This document shows positions 50,361 through 58,456 of a stretch of DNA of 64,000 bases, in pieces (the first letter of the stretch is position 1; each line of letters begins with the position of its first letter). The DNA is from Maribellus sp. CM-23 (lineage in GTDB: Bacteria > Bacteroidota > Bacteroidia > Bacteroidales > Prolixibacteraceae). The stretch is taken from assembly GCF_021354595.1 (NCBI RefSeq), contig NZ_JADWYJ010000005.1:124001-188000 (forward strand). Direction: 5' to 3'. The notes under the pieces are model-generated. The model ran no database searches. It saw only the letters and a program-made list of their open reading frames with translations, and was not told where the DNA came from. The translations under genes were made by a program, and so were the position numbers.

Positions 50361-50397
50361 TTAATATTATCTTTTGTTATTAGTTTGGCTCACAACG
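50361..50397 (+). other. attR junction of the integrated element
   Basis: Element half TTATCTTTTGTT, shared AT at 50379-50380, then host TAGTTTGGCTCAC. Combined with attL it reconstructs attP with the perfect core TTGTTATAACAA and arms matching at 14 of 18 positions. Confidence 0.85.
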
Positions 50398-51035
50398 GCG
50401 TTTTGTTTTTGGATGAACTTCCTGAATTTAAACGCACCGTGCTTGAGGTGATGCGGCAACCGCTGGAAGACCGCAATATCACCATTTCGCGGGCTAAATT
50501 TTCGGTGGAATATCCCGCCAGCTTTATGTTGGTGGCCTCCATGAATCCTTGTCCGTGCGGGTATTACAATCATCCTGGAAAAGATTGTGTTTGTGCTCCC
50601 GGCGTGGTACAAAAATACCTCAATAAAATATCGGGGCCGCTGCTCGACCGCATCGACATTCACCTGGAAGTGGTGCCGGTTCCCTTCCGGAAACTATCTG
50701 AAATGAACGGTTCGGAGAAAAGCGAATCGGTTCGAGAGCGGGTGATCCGGGCCCGAAATATTCAGGAAGAACGCTTTAGGGAACACAAAGGTGTTTATGC
50801 CAACGCTCAAATGAATTCGAAACAAATTCGTGCATTTGTTCAGCTGGATGAGGAGAGCATCGAGTTGATCAAAAATGCGATGGACCGACTGGGGCTTTCG
50901 GCACGTGCTTACGACCGTATTCTTAAGGTAGCACGAACCATTGCCGATCTTGAAGCGGAAGAGAATGTACAGGCGCATCATTTATCCGAAGCCATTCATT
51001 ACCGCAGCCTCGACCGCGAGAACTGGGGAGGATAA
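50381..51035 (+). pseudogene. comM: comM (YifB family), 3' portion
   Basis: Final 218 codons of ComM after the element. It starts in phase with SLAHNGVLFLDELPEFKR, which carries Walker B, followed by RQPLEDRNITISRA, the zinc-binding CPCGYYNHPGKDCVC and a C-terminal helical domain (LGLSARAYDRILKVARTIAD). A frame with a TTG at 50256 continues through the junction from within the integrase gene, but on the opposite strand and without a plausible ribosome-binding site, so this part is most likely silent. Without Walker A it could not function anyway. Confidence 0.93.
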
Positions 51036-51058
51036 GCAAGTTGCAGTAGCAGTGTTGT

Positions 51059-51089
51059 GTTGATGGTTGGTACGAAATCAATATCTTTG
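51059..51089 (+). promoter_or_regulatory. Promoter of the VF530 gene
   Basis: GTTG at -33 and perfect TATCTTTG at -7 (51082-51089), 19 bases apart, 28 bases before the start. Confidence 0.6.
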
Positions 51090-51117
51090 CGTCGCAATTA
51101 AAACCTAAAATTGATTT

Positions 51118-51333
51118 ATGGAACAGCCCAATAATCCACTTCACGGAAAAACGCTCGAAGCCATTGTAGTTTACCTGGTCAGCTATTACGGATGGGAAGA
51201 ACTGGGTGAGATAATTCCGGTCAATTGTTTCCGAAAAGACCCAAGCATAAAATCAAGCTTAAAATTTTTGCGAAGAACCCAGTGGGCCCGTGATAAGGTG
51301 GAGAAGCTGTACATTGAAACCATCGGGAAATAG
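51118..51333 (+). CDS. VF530 family DNA-binding protein
   Basis: A 71-residue protein of the VF530/DUF2132 family. It contains NPLHGKTLEAIVVYLV, GWEELGEIIPVNCF and the typical end PSIKSSLKFLRRTQWARDKV. Structures of the family show a small helical fold suggested to bind DNA. Own promoter, no operon partner. Function in the cell unknown. Confidence 0.88.
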   Translation: MEQPNNPLHGKTLEAIVVYLVSYYGWEELGEIIPVNCFRKDPSIKSSLKFLRRTQWARDKVEKLYIETIGK

Positions 51334-51449
51334 TTTCTTCCCAGAAGGAATTTTTATGCACGCAGCGAGATGGTGGCTTTTATCATAAAATGACTCCCGT
51401 TTTTCACATTGTTTATGAAATGTGTACCCGAAATAAAATCAAAAAAATA

Positions 51450-51457
51450 TAGTTTTG
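51450..51457 (+). promoter_or_regulatory. -7 box of the FkbM-type methyltransferase gene
   Basis: Perfect TAGTTTTG; like the ahcY box it is followed directly by CACC. Confidence 0.5.
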
Positions 51458-51524
51458 CACCACTTCAGCTTATAGATGTTTTATAAGCATGTATTTACAA
51501 GTTAGAATTTAAAAAAACATTGAT

Positions 51525-52346
51525 ATGACTAACTCTCCAGACAGGAGCCTTATTTGCAAATTAAAAGACATCTCTTCTTTTCTTCTAAAACGGGATCAGA
51601 AAACCATTTGTGTTCAGGTAAACGATACCAGCTTTAATGTAATGAACCATTGGTTTTGGCATAAGTTTAAACGAAAAAACTGGGAGCCTCAAACCTATCA
51701 GCTGATGAATAAATACCTGTCGCCGGAAAAGAACTACATTGATGTTGGTACCTGGATCGGCCCCACCATTTTGTTTGCGACCGAGATTGGGGCAAAAAAG
51801 ATTTATGGAGTAGAAGCCAATCCTGTGACTTATGAGATTTTGAGTAAAAACAGCCAGATGAACCAGGTTGTTTCGGATAAACTCAGTCTTTATAACCTTT
51901 GTATCACTGACGTTGATGGGGGCAAGGTTGATTTTGGCGGCAAAAAAGATGCAGATGCTTCCAGTGCCTCTTCAATTCGCGGAAATGCCTGGCAAATTCC
52001 TTCATCCACCATTTGCACATGGATAAAACAAAACAACATTGAGGATTTTAATTTTATTAAGATTGATATTGAAGGTGCTGAAAGTCTGATCAAAAAAGAT
52101 ATGCAGACACTTTCGGCACAAAAAGAACTGGTTGTGCTTTTGTCGCTGCACCCTCCTTTTTGGGAAAATAAAGAGGAAATCGCGGAAACTGTTGCCGGGT
52201 ACTGTTCACTTTATGATGTATACACGGTTAATGAGAAAAAGCTGGAAATTGACGAGCTAAAAGAAATGATGCTCACCAGTGTCCGCAAACCCAAATGGGG
52301 AACCAAATACGGCAACTTTTTCGAGGTGCTCTTAAAGTCGAGGTAG
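51525..52346 (+). CDS. FkbM family methyltransferase
   Basis: A 273-residue SAM-dependent methyltransferase of the FkbM family. Motif I is YIDVGTWIGPTILFATEIG, followed by YGVEANPVTYEIL, and the post-motif FIKIDIEGAESLIKK is diagnostic. FkbM enzymes O-methylate polyketides, sugars or cell-surface glycans; no such cluster is adjacent, so the substrate is unknown. Cytoplasmic, no signal peptide. Confidence 0.88.
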   Translation: MTNSPDRSLICKLKDISSFLLKRDQKTICVQVNDTSFNVMNHWFWHKFKRKNWEPQTYQLMNKYLSPEKNYIDVGTWIGPTILFATEIGAKKIYGVEANPVTYEILSKNSQMNQVVSDKLSLYNLCITDVDGGKVDFGGKKDADASSASSIRGNAWQIPSSTICTWIKQNNIEDFNFIKIDIEGAESLIKKDMQTLSAQKELVVLLSLHPPFWENKEEIAETVAGYCSLYDVYTVNEKKLEIDELKEMMLTSVRKPKWGTKYGNFFEVLLKSR

Positions 52347-52457
52347 TGTTTTCTGAGCTTCCGGATCGTTGGTATTTCTCCGTTTTATCATTGCTGGAAG
52401 GGAAAAGTGGTTGTTAAAAGGTATTGCTGGTATTTCCGGATCATTTAAAGTAGAAAG

Positions 52458-53102
52458 ATGAATGTTTATATAAAAGATACAGTGGCCGGTGAGTACGATG
52501 CGTATTACGCCACGCCTCAGGGGAGAGAGGTCGATAACATTGAAAAGAAGATTATTTCCGGTCTGATGAAAGATATTCCGGCAGGTGAGCTTTTGGAACT
52601 GGGATGCGGAACCGCCCACTGGACACAGTATCTTTGTGAGCAAGGCTTTCAGGTGACTGCTATCGATGCCTCGGAAGAGATGTTGAAAATAGCCCGTGCA
52701 AAGAAGATTCACAAGGCTACTTTTCAAAAAGAAGATGCGGCGAAACTGTCCTTCCCCGACCAACGTTTTTCGTTGATTGTTTCCATCACGATGCTTGAGT
52801 TTGTGGACGATGTGGAAGCGGTTTTTGACGAAATCGATCGCTTGCTTTTACCCGGCGGGTATTTGGTGTTGGGATGCTTAAATTCGGAATCGGAACTGGG
52901 AAAATACAAAGACAACGACGCGGTTTTCCGCCATGCCCGTTTTTTCTCTTTGCAGGAAGTTAAGGAGAGGATGTCGCGGTTTGGGGAGCCAGTGCTTTGC
53001 TCGGGAGTTTATTTTTCACCGGCCTTCGATTTACTGGATGGCTCAGAAAAACAGGATACTGTGCAGCCGGCTTTTATCGGCGCCCTTGTGCAGAAAAAAT
53101 AA
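52458..53102 (+). CDS. Class I SAM-dependent methyltransferase
   Basis: A 214-residue UbiE/BioC-like methyltransferase. Motif I LLELGCGTAHWTQYL is followed by VTAIDASEEMLKIARAK, KEDAAKLSFPDQRFSLI and LLPGGYLVLGCL, the regular class I order. Substrate not predictable. It is followed five bases later by a small YkoF-like gene, so they probably share a transcript. Confidence 0.88.
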   Translation: MNVYIKDTVAGEYDAYYATPQGREVDNIEKKIISGLMKDIPAGELLELGCGTAHWTQYLCEQGFQVTAIDASEEMLKIARAKKIHKATFQKEDAAKLSFPDQRFSLIVSITMLEFVDDVEAVFDEIDRLLLPGGYLVLGCLNSESELGKYKDNDAVFRHARFFSLQEVKERMSRFGEPVLCSGVYFSPAFDLLDGSEKQDTVQPAFIGALVQKK

Positions 53103-53107
53103 GCCTT

Positions 53108-53368
53108 ATGGAAATATCGGTTGAAATTAGCTATTACGCCTTGCAGAATGATTACAATACTCCTGTACTGGAGTTTCTCGGCAAAATTGACAGGCAACCC
53201 GGAATAAGTATTGAATCCGGGATGATGAGTACATTGATAACAGGGGAATACAATACTGTGATGACATTGCTGGTACACATACTGGAGCCGCTTATGGAAA
53301 AATATCCTTCGGTGTTTACGCTTAAAATTGCCAATGCCTGCAAAAGCTGCCAAAATCAGGAAAATTAA
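53108..53368 (+). CDS. YkoF/MTH1187-like small protein
   Basis: An 86-residue protein. The sequence VEISYYALQNDY ... VLEFLGKID ... SIESGMMSTLITGEY looks like the YkoF-like thiamine/hydroxymethylpyrimidine-binding fold (MTH1187 family), a ferredoxin-like domain. Longer frames starting upstream inside the methyltransferase gene are less credible. The thiamine link is from family resemblance only. Probably co-transcribed with the preceding methyltransferase. Confidence 0.65.
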   Translation: MEISVEISYYALQNDYNTPVLEFLGKIDRQPGISIESGMMSTLITGEYNTVMTLLVHILEPLMEKYPSVFTLKIANACKSCQNQEN

Positions 53369-53480
53369 GGCGAGCCTGGTGAAGATTTATTCCGGGATTT
53401 CGTAAATTGACTCATGGCAAAAAAGGCTTTCCGTGGTATGAATTTTGAGAATCCGGAGTTTTGTAAATCAATAGAACTAC

Positions 53481-54839
53481 ATGGCCTTTACTAAACAAAT
53501 CTTACACTATTTGTTGGGGGTATTCCTTTTGGCTGTCCCAATAAAGGGCTTTTCGCAAGAGGTAAAGCCAACCGTCGATTCGCTGCAACTTTCTGTTCTT
53601 CTTTCCAAAGCCATCTTAAACAACGACACGTTGAAAGCCGACAGCTTGATTTTAACCGGGATGGATGTCAACATCGCGGCAAACGAAGGAGTAACGCCGC
53701 TGATGTACGCTGCAGAGGAGGGGAACCTGCATTTTATTGAAAAGCTCTTACAGGTCGGTGCCGATGTAAACCAACTTCCCGGGAACAAAGTTACTGCTCT
53801 GCAAAGTGCGATTATCGCGAATAAGGTGGAAGCAGCTGAATTATTGCTGCAAAACAGTGCCAACCTAAATACAAAAGACCAGTGGGGAAACACGCCGGTT
53901 TTAAATGCCGCACAAAACAATAGTCCCGAAATGCTCCGCTTGCTCCTGCGTTGGGGCGCAGATGTGAACCATGCCAATAGCGATGGAAATACCGCGCTTC
54001 ATTATGCGACAGTCTTTGGCAACGATTCGTTGGTGACTGAGCTGATGGATGCCGGAGCAAAGGCAGATTTGAAAGACAAACAGGGATTCACTACCCTGAT
54101 GGTGGCAACTTCAGAGAATTTTAACTCTGCCGCGGAATTGCTGGTGAGTTACGGAGCTGATTTGAATGCGGTAAACGATCAGGGGTATTCGGCACTTAGC
54201 ATCGCCATTTTAAACGGAAATGTGTATCTGGCAGAACTGTTCCTGCTGAATGGTGCCAATGGGAACCTGCTTGCGCGGGAAGCCAAAGACCACTGGTATT
54301 TTTCAAAGGGTACCGGAAAATACATGCGAAAAGTATTGCGGGAAGCGGAAGTAAAACGAAACCTTTCGCCAGTGCTCGAAGATTGGGCAGGAGGCGCAAA
54401 GTTCGGGTGGACGGAAAGTCATCTGACAACGGGCATTTTGGTGGGCGTTCGGGAAACCAAGTACAATTTCTGGCTTCAGGCAGCCTTTGGTGTTACGCCT
54501 TTTGTCTACAGCACGCTGACAGAGATCGGTGGAAAGAAGTACCAGTTTTGGCAACGCGATTACCGCCTGGCGATTGAGGCAGATAAGTACTTTGCTTTTC
54601 ATAAAAGTTTCCGGACTGAATGGGGAATCTGGGCAGGTGTTGAAACGGGCTTTGATTTCGGAAGTTACAGGGGAACCGGCTTCAAACCTTCGTCCGAAGT
54701 AAATGTATTCCCGACAGCCGGGGTGTTCTGGCGGCAGGGCTTCACAGAAACAAGACTCGGCTATAAAAAGAACCTGTTTCAGGTCGATGAAGCAGGGGAA
54801 TGGGGGATTCAGTTTCATTTTTATTTTGGGAGGATGTAG
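53481..54839 (+). CDS. Exported ankyrin-repeat protein with C-terminal beta domain
   Basis: A 452-residue protein. Signal peptide at the start (YLLGVFLLAVPIKGFSQ). Residues about 40-260 form about six ankyrin repeats (GVTPLMYAAEEGNLHFIEKL, GNTALHYATVFGNDSLV and similar). The C-terminal 150 residues are aromatic and glycine-rich (GILVGVRETKYNFWLQAAFG ... EWGIQFHFYFGRM), ending in an aromatic residue plus M like an outer-membrane beta-barrel or outer-membrane-associated domain. The two-part design suggests periplasmic protein binding with membrane anchoring. Confidence 0.8.
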   Translation: MAFTKQILHYLLGVFLLAVPIKGFSQEVKPTVDSLQLSVLLSKAILNNDTLKADSLILTGMDVNIAANEGVTPLMYAAEEGNLHFIEKLLQVGADVNQLPGNKVTALQSAIIANKVEAAELLLQNSANLNTKDQWGNTPVLNAAQNNSPEMLRLLLRWGADVNHANSDGNTALHYATVFGNDSLVTELMDAGAKADLKDKQGFTTLMVATSENFNSAAELLVSYGADLNAVNDQGYSALSIAILNGNVYLAELFLLNGANGNLLAREAKDHWYFSKGTGKYMRKVLREAEVKRNLSPVLEDWAGGAKFGWTESHLTTGILVGVRETKYNFWLQAAFGVTPFVYSTLTEIGGKKYQFWQRDYRLAIEADKYFAFHKSFRTEWGIWAGVETGFDFGSYRGTGFKPSSEVNVFPTAGVFWRQGFTETRLGYKKNLFQVDEAGEWGIQFHFYFGRM

Positions 54840-54841
54840 CA

Positions 54842-55300
54842 ATGAAAATGACCGCAGTACATGATTTAATTGGGAAGTCGTCGGGCTTAAAAAGAGGAAT
54901 ATTCTTTCTAGTACTTTTGCTGGCCGTGATTTCGTGTGAACGGAGATTTGATTTTTTCGAGTTCGACTGCGAAGATTGCTACCAGGAGAAACCTGAATAC
55001 GGGCCGCTGATTATCTATTTCTCGATCGACGATGAAAACGATTTTGTTTTGTACACGATTTACAAAGGTGATTTTGAGGATTGTGTGGTGGAGTATGCCG
55101 ACACTGCTTTTTTTAAGGAAGAACATATCGATGTTCCGGTGGATGAATATTATTCGGTGGAAGCCAGGTATGTAAGTGGTGGTGATACTATTTATGTGGT
55201 TGACGGTGATCGGTTTAACCTGAAACGGGAGAACAGCGAATGCGACAAAAAGTGCTACTACTTTAAAGGAGGAATTATTGATGTAAGACTTCGAAAATGA
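54842..55300 (+). CDS. Lipoprotein of unknown function
   Basis: A 152-residue predicted lipoprotein starting two bases after the previous stop. It has a signal peptide (GIFFLVLLLAVISC) with a lipobox cysteine, then a short acidic beta-rich domain with several cysteines (FDCEDCYQE ... NSECDKKCYYF). The four-cysteine pattern suggests disulfides. An upstream start at 54800 overlaps the ankyrin gene and is not needed. Probably co-transcribed with the ankyrin protein. Confidence 0.75.
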   Translation: MKMTAVHDLIGKSSGLKRGIFFLVLLLAVISCERRFDFFEFDCEDCYQEKPEYGPLIIYFSIDDENDFVLYTIYKGDFEDCVVEYADTAFFKEEHIDVPVDEYYSVEARYVSGGDTIYVVDGDRFNLKRENSECDKKCYYFKGGIIDVRLRK

Positions 55301-55469
55301 TGATTTGGATGTTCGATATTGAGGCTTTAGTTTTTAACGCAGAATGGACACTTGACCCGGTCTCAAAATAAAATAAAGCAGAGTAATACAAGTTTAACCA
55401 AATTGAAACATTATTTTTGAACATTATGCTGTTTTCAATGGTTTGAGAACAAAACTAAATAACAACTCT

Positions 55470-56135
55470 ATGGTAGACAGAATATCAGACCCTATTGGAC
55501 GATTAATGGGGCTTCGTTATAAATCCCATCCCTGGCACGGAGTAAACATCGGAGAGAAGGCCCCTGAAGTAATTACCGCTTTTATCGAAGTGGTTTCAAC
55601 CGACACGGTTAAATACGAAATTGACAAGGATAGTGGTTACCTGCGTGTTGACCGTCCGCAGAAATTTTCGAACGTAGTACCGGCACTTTACGGTTTTATT
55701 CCGCAAACCTATTGTGGAGAGAAAGTGGGCGAATACTGCAACAAGAAAACCGGCCGGAAAGACATTAAAGGCGATGGCGACCCGATCGATATTTGTGTGC
55801 TGACCGAAAAAGACCTGGCGCACGGCGATTTACTGGTAACTGCGCGTCCGATTGGTGGTTTCCGCATGATTGACGGCAACCAGGCCGATGATAAAATTAT
55901 AGCTGTTTTAATGAACGATACCGTTTACGGTCATTTTCACGATGTTTCGGAATTACCTGAGATCGTAATCAAGCGGCTCGAGCACTACTTTCTTACCTAC
56001 AAAGATATGCCGGGGGTAGACAGCAATACCGAGATTACCACGACCTACGGAGTGGAAGAAGCGCTGGAAGTGATTAAACTTTCGGTGGAAGACTACAATA
56101 ATAAATTTGCTAACCTCGGCAAATTGCTTTCTTAA
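55470..56135 (+). CDS. ppa: Inorganic pyrophosphatase (family I)
   Basis: Soluble pyrophosphatase of 221 residues, hydrolysing PPi to drive biosynthesis. Key residues appear in VDRPQKFSNVVPALYGFIPQ and GDGDPIDICVLTEKD, and the lysine/tyrosine sites in FRMIDGNQADDKIIAVL. The ATG start is taken; a TTG 27 bases upstream adds nine residues with no family support. It is convergent with rnpA and shares a terminator region. Confidence 0.9.
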   Translation: MVDRISDPIGRLMGLRYKSHPWHGVNIGEKAPEVITAFIEVVSTDTVKYEIDKDSGYLRVDRPQKFSNVVPALYGFIPQTYCGEKVGEYCNKKTGRKDIKGDGDPIDICVLTEKDLAHGDLLVTARPIGGFRMIDGNQADDKIIAVLMNDTVYGHFHDVSELPEIVIKRLEHYFLTYKDMPGVDSNTEITTTYGVEEALEVIKLSVEDYNNKFANLGKLLS

Positions 56136-56164
56136 GAATAGAAGAGTCGTAAAAAGATGATAGA

Positions 56165-56193
56165 AAAGTGCAGCGCGAGTTGCACTTTTTTTA
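56165..56193 (+). terminator. Terminator after the pyrophosphatase gene
   Basis: Perfect 8-bp stem AAAGTGCA/TGCACTTT with an 8-base loop and a run of T; ends next to the convergent rnpA stop. Confidence 0.8.
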
Positions 56194-56194
56194 T

Positions 56195-56623
56195 TTACGA
56201 AGCTTTTTCAATGGCCTGGTCGCGCAATTGTTTGACGAGCCTTTTCAGGGCTTTCTTGAAAGCTCCTTCAATGGCTGCGAAGTTGGTCATTTCTTTCCCA
56301 ACATAAATAAAGAAAACAGCCAGTTGCCGGTCGCCCAGTTGCTGGTAAAATTCGTGCTTATTGAGCCGGTAAGCTTCGCGCATCAGGCGTTTGATACGGT
56401 TGCGGCGAACCGCCCGTTTAAAGCTTTTTTTGCTGACACTAAAAGCAGCCTGAACCGGTAGTTGAGTGTTTAACTTCGTTTTCAGGTAGACCACTTTTAC
56501 GGGAAATGTCAAAAACGATTCGCCTTCAGCAAAAAGTTTTTCAATTACTTTCTGGCTGCAAAGTCGTTCTTCTTTGTTAAACGAAAAAGAGCCGCTGGTT
56601 TTTATTTCTTGATTGTTTTGCAT
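56195..56623 (-). CDS. rnpA: Ribonuclease P protein component
   Basis: A 142-residue basic protein that assists the RNase P RNA in tRNA 5' processing. The RNR-like signature is present in KSFKRAVRRNRIKRLMREAY, followed by FFIYVGKEMTNFA. Length is somewhat longer than the 110-120 residues usual in other phyla. It is not next to rpmH or yidC here, as is common in Bacteroidota. Preceded upstream by hemD on the same strand with a terminator between. Confidence 0.9.
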   Translation of the reverse strand: MQNNQEIKTSGSFSFNKEERLCSQKVIEKLFAEGESFLTFPVKVVYLKTKLNTQLPVQAAFSVSKKSFKRAVRRNRIKRLMREAYRLNKHEFYQQLGDRQLAVFFIYVGKEMTNFAAIEGAFKKALKRLVKQLRDQAIEKAS

Positions 56624-56633
56624 TGAAAAATGA

Positions 56634-56664
56634 AAAGGCCGCCCGATGGTGTTGGACAGCCTTT
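56634..56664 (-). terminator. Terminator between hemD and rnpA
   Basis: Eleven-bp stem AAAGGCTGTCC/GGGCGGCCTTT (two G-U pairs), with a nine-base loop, followed on the minus strand by TCATTTTTC. Confidence 0.65.
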
Positions 56665-56686
56665 CAAAAGTATTGATTTTTTCAAT

Positions 56687-57433
56687 TTAATTCTTGTTTA
56701 CCTTTTTAATGTACTGCTCTAAAGCCATGGTCATAGATGGTGCCTGGGCCGTTGGAGCTTCAATGTCGAGACGCAAACCTGCATCGCGGACTGCTTTTGC
56801 CGTGGAGGGGCCAAAGCAGGCAATTCGTGTGCTGTTTTGTTCAAAGTCAGGGAAGTTCTGATACAAGGACTTAATCCCCGACGGGCTGAAGAATACCAGG
56901 ATATCGTACTTGATATCTGCCAGATCAGAAAGATCTGCACTTACGGTACGATACAGGATAGCTTTGGTGTACTTGTAACCTTCTTTATCCATCAGGGTTG
57001 GAATTTCCTGTTTGTGGATATCCGAAAGTGGCACCAAAAAGCGTTCACCGGCATGCTTCTTCATCACATTTACCAGGTCGGCAAATTTGCCATCGGCATA
57101 AAAGATCTTACGCTTCCTGTACACAATGTACTTTTGCAGGTAAAACGCTGTGGCCTCCGAAATACAGAAATACTTCATGGTGTCCGGAATGGTTAAGCGC
57201 AACTCTTGTGCAATTCTGAAATAATGATCAATTGCCGTACGGCTGGTGAAGATCACAGCAGTGTGGTCCAGGATCTGAATTCTCGTTTGGCGGAATTCCT
57301 TTGCCGGAACGCCTTCCACCTGAATGAAAGGCCGGAAATCGATTTTTAGGCCGTTCTTTTCCGCCAGTTCAAAATATGGTGATTTTGCTGTCTGGGGCTC
57401 CGGCTGCGAAACTAAAATGCTCTTGACTTTCAA
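56687..57433 (-). CDS. hemD: Uroporphyrinogen-III synthase
   Basis: A 248-residue enzyme that cyclises hydroxymethylbilane to uroporphyrinogen III in heme and corrin synthesis. Typical features are SILVSQPEPQTAKSPYFELA at the start, IFTSRTAIDHYFRIA and the C-terminal FFSPSGIKSLYQNF followed by ACFGPSTAKAV. A stop codon lies five codons upstream in the same frame with no ATG between, so translation must begin at the TTG (or later); a non-ATG start is the reading here. The DUF4271 gene is directly upstream, so the two likely form an operon. Confidence 0.9.
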   Translation of the reverse strand: MKVKSILVSQPEPQTAKSPYFELAEKNGLKIDFRPFIQVEGVPAKEFRQTRIQILDHTAVIFTSRTAIDHYFRIAQELRLTIPDTMKYFCISEATAFYLQKYIVYRKRKIFYADGKFADLVNVMKKHAGERFLVPLSDIHKQEIPTLMDKEGYKYTKAILYRTVSADLSDLADIKYDILVFFSPSGIKSLYQNFPDFEQNSTRIACFGPSTAKAVRDAGLRLDIEAPTAQAPSMTMALEQYIKKVNKN

Positions 57434-57465
57434 ATTTTTATGCTTTTAATGAAACATATCCCTTC

Positions 57466-58347
57466 TTATTCAACTACAACTACTTTATAAATTAAAAGCA
57501 AGGGTAAAATTTCAAGGGTACAAAGGTATAAAAACAGATAAAATATAGAAAATTGTTTCCTTAATAAAATTATTACCCCCCTCTGAAGTAGTACCAAATT
57601 AAATGCAATAACGATTATTAAACCTGCCAAAACAATGAGTAGCGGGTTATTCCAGGGCGAAAAGGAAACCAGTGCAACCAGTGGTAACAACACCAGGCCC
57701 AATGCGCGGTTAAAATTGTCCACATTAAAAAGATATTCGCTGGTTTCGGCCTGGGTCTCAAACAGTGAGCCCACCGTCAGGTAAACGAGCTTCTTTCCAA
57801 AAAAATAAAGCAGTACGCCCGCCAGTACAAAGGCAAAATAAGTGATTCCTTTGGCTGAATGAGCCAGGTTAAGTATGTTGAAAGCCTGAAATACAAAAAT
57901 GGAAAACGTCAGGTAAAAAACAGCATCCAAGCGATAGGCGCCGTGCGATGCAGGATAGTTATTTTCCTGTAACATCCTGACAGAGGTCGGATAGTTGATA
58001 AGCGACAAAAAGAGATGCCCAATGTATTTGATGTACGAGTACCGGATGGTGGCAAACAACGAAAGGGCCACAAACAGAACCAAGAAGAGCCAGTCGGTTT
58101 CAGGGCTTTGCTTTTTGTGCACCGGCAAAACAATATCCGATGCCGAGACTTCTGAATAGGCTATGCTTTCCACATCTTTGGGAAGAAGATAGCCTTCTGC
58201 CAGGATGGGATCTTTGTATCTTGGATGATAGCTTTGACGAACACCTTGCGGCCTTGAAAGCACCGTTTGTTGTGCTTGCTGACTCTGTTTCAGACTTTGG
58301 TTCTGTGCCTGTATGGAGTCGGGTTGATATGTTATCAGTGCATCCAT
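57466..58347 (-). CDS. DUF4271 membrane protein
   Basis: A 293-residue protein of the Bacteroidota-specific DUF4271 family. The N-terminal 90 residues are hydrophilic and glutamine-rich; then come six or more membrane helices (WLFLVLFVALSLFATIRY, FYLTFSIFVFQAFNIL, TYFAFVLAGVLLYFFGKK, LVLLPLVALVSF, LLIVLAGLIIVIAFNLV, FYLFLYLCTLEILPLLLI). It is almost always found next to hemD, as here. Function not known. Confidence 0.88.
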   Translation of the reverse strand: MDALITYQPDSIQAQNQSLKQSQQAQQTVLSRPQGVRQSYHPRYKDPILAEGYLLPKDVESIAYSEVSASDIVLPVHKKQSPETDWLFLVLFVALSLFATIRYSYIKYIGHLFLSLINYPTSVRMLQENNYPASHGAYRLDAVFYLTFSIFVFQAFNILNLAHSAKGITYFAFVLAGVLLYFFGKKLVYLTVGSLFETQAETSEYLFNVDNFNRALGLVLLPLVALVSFSPWNNPLLIVLAGLIIVIAFNLVLLQRGVIILLRKQFSIFYLFLYLCTLEILPLLLIYKVVVVE

Positions 58348-58456
58348 TGTGTATAGCCGTGCAAAGATACCATTTTTTGGATTGCCAAATCATGGGAAGA
58401 GCACATGGGTACCAACTATAATTTGTAATTTTCCGCTCTTATTCAAGTGATGATCT

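Larger units (their letters stand above)
16118..50380. mobile_element. 34.26-kb integrative element in comM, serine-recombinase type
   Basis: Bounded by attL and attR sharing one AT dinucleotide; removal restores a continuous comM. The interior is visibly AT-richer than both flanks. It encodes a large serine recombinase next to the right junction, a primase-helicase, a ribbon-helix-helix protein and a ParB-methyltransferase, and about 20 kb of cargo that includes nucleases, a restriction-modification operon and a phosphoribosyltransferase/DprA operon. No relaxase, type IV coupling protein, conjugation, capsid or portal genes are recognisable, so it is a non-conjugative integrative element or a satellite that needs help to move. 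Confidence 0.93.

Noticed and set aside
16137..50380. Conjugation or phage genes
   Set aside because: I looked for relaxase, coupling protein, T4SS, terminase, portal and capsid signatures in all element genes and found none.
16118..50380. Prophage interpretation because of the serine integrase and HTH repressor
   Set aside because: No structural, lysis or packaging genes; the replication module is primase-helicase plus RHH, closer to integrative plasmids or satellites.
50256..51035. Open frame from a TTG inside the integrase region into the 3' part of comM
   Set aside because: It begins on the antisense side of the integrase gene and only the part after 50380 encodes ComM; treated as a pseudogene fragment.
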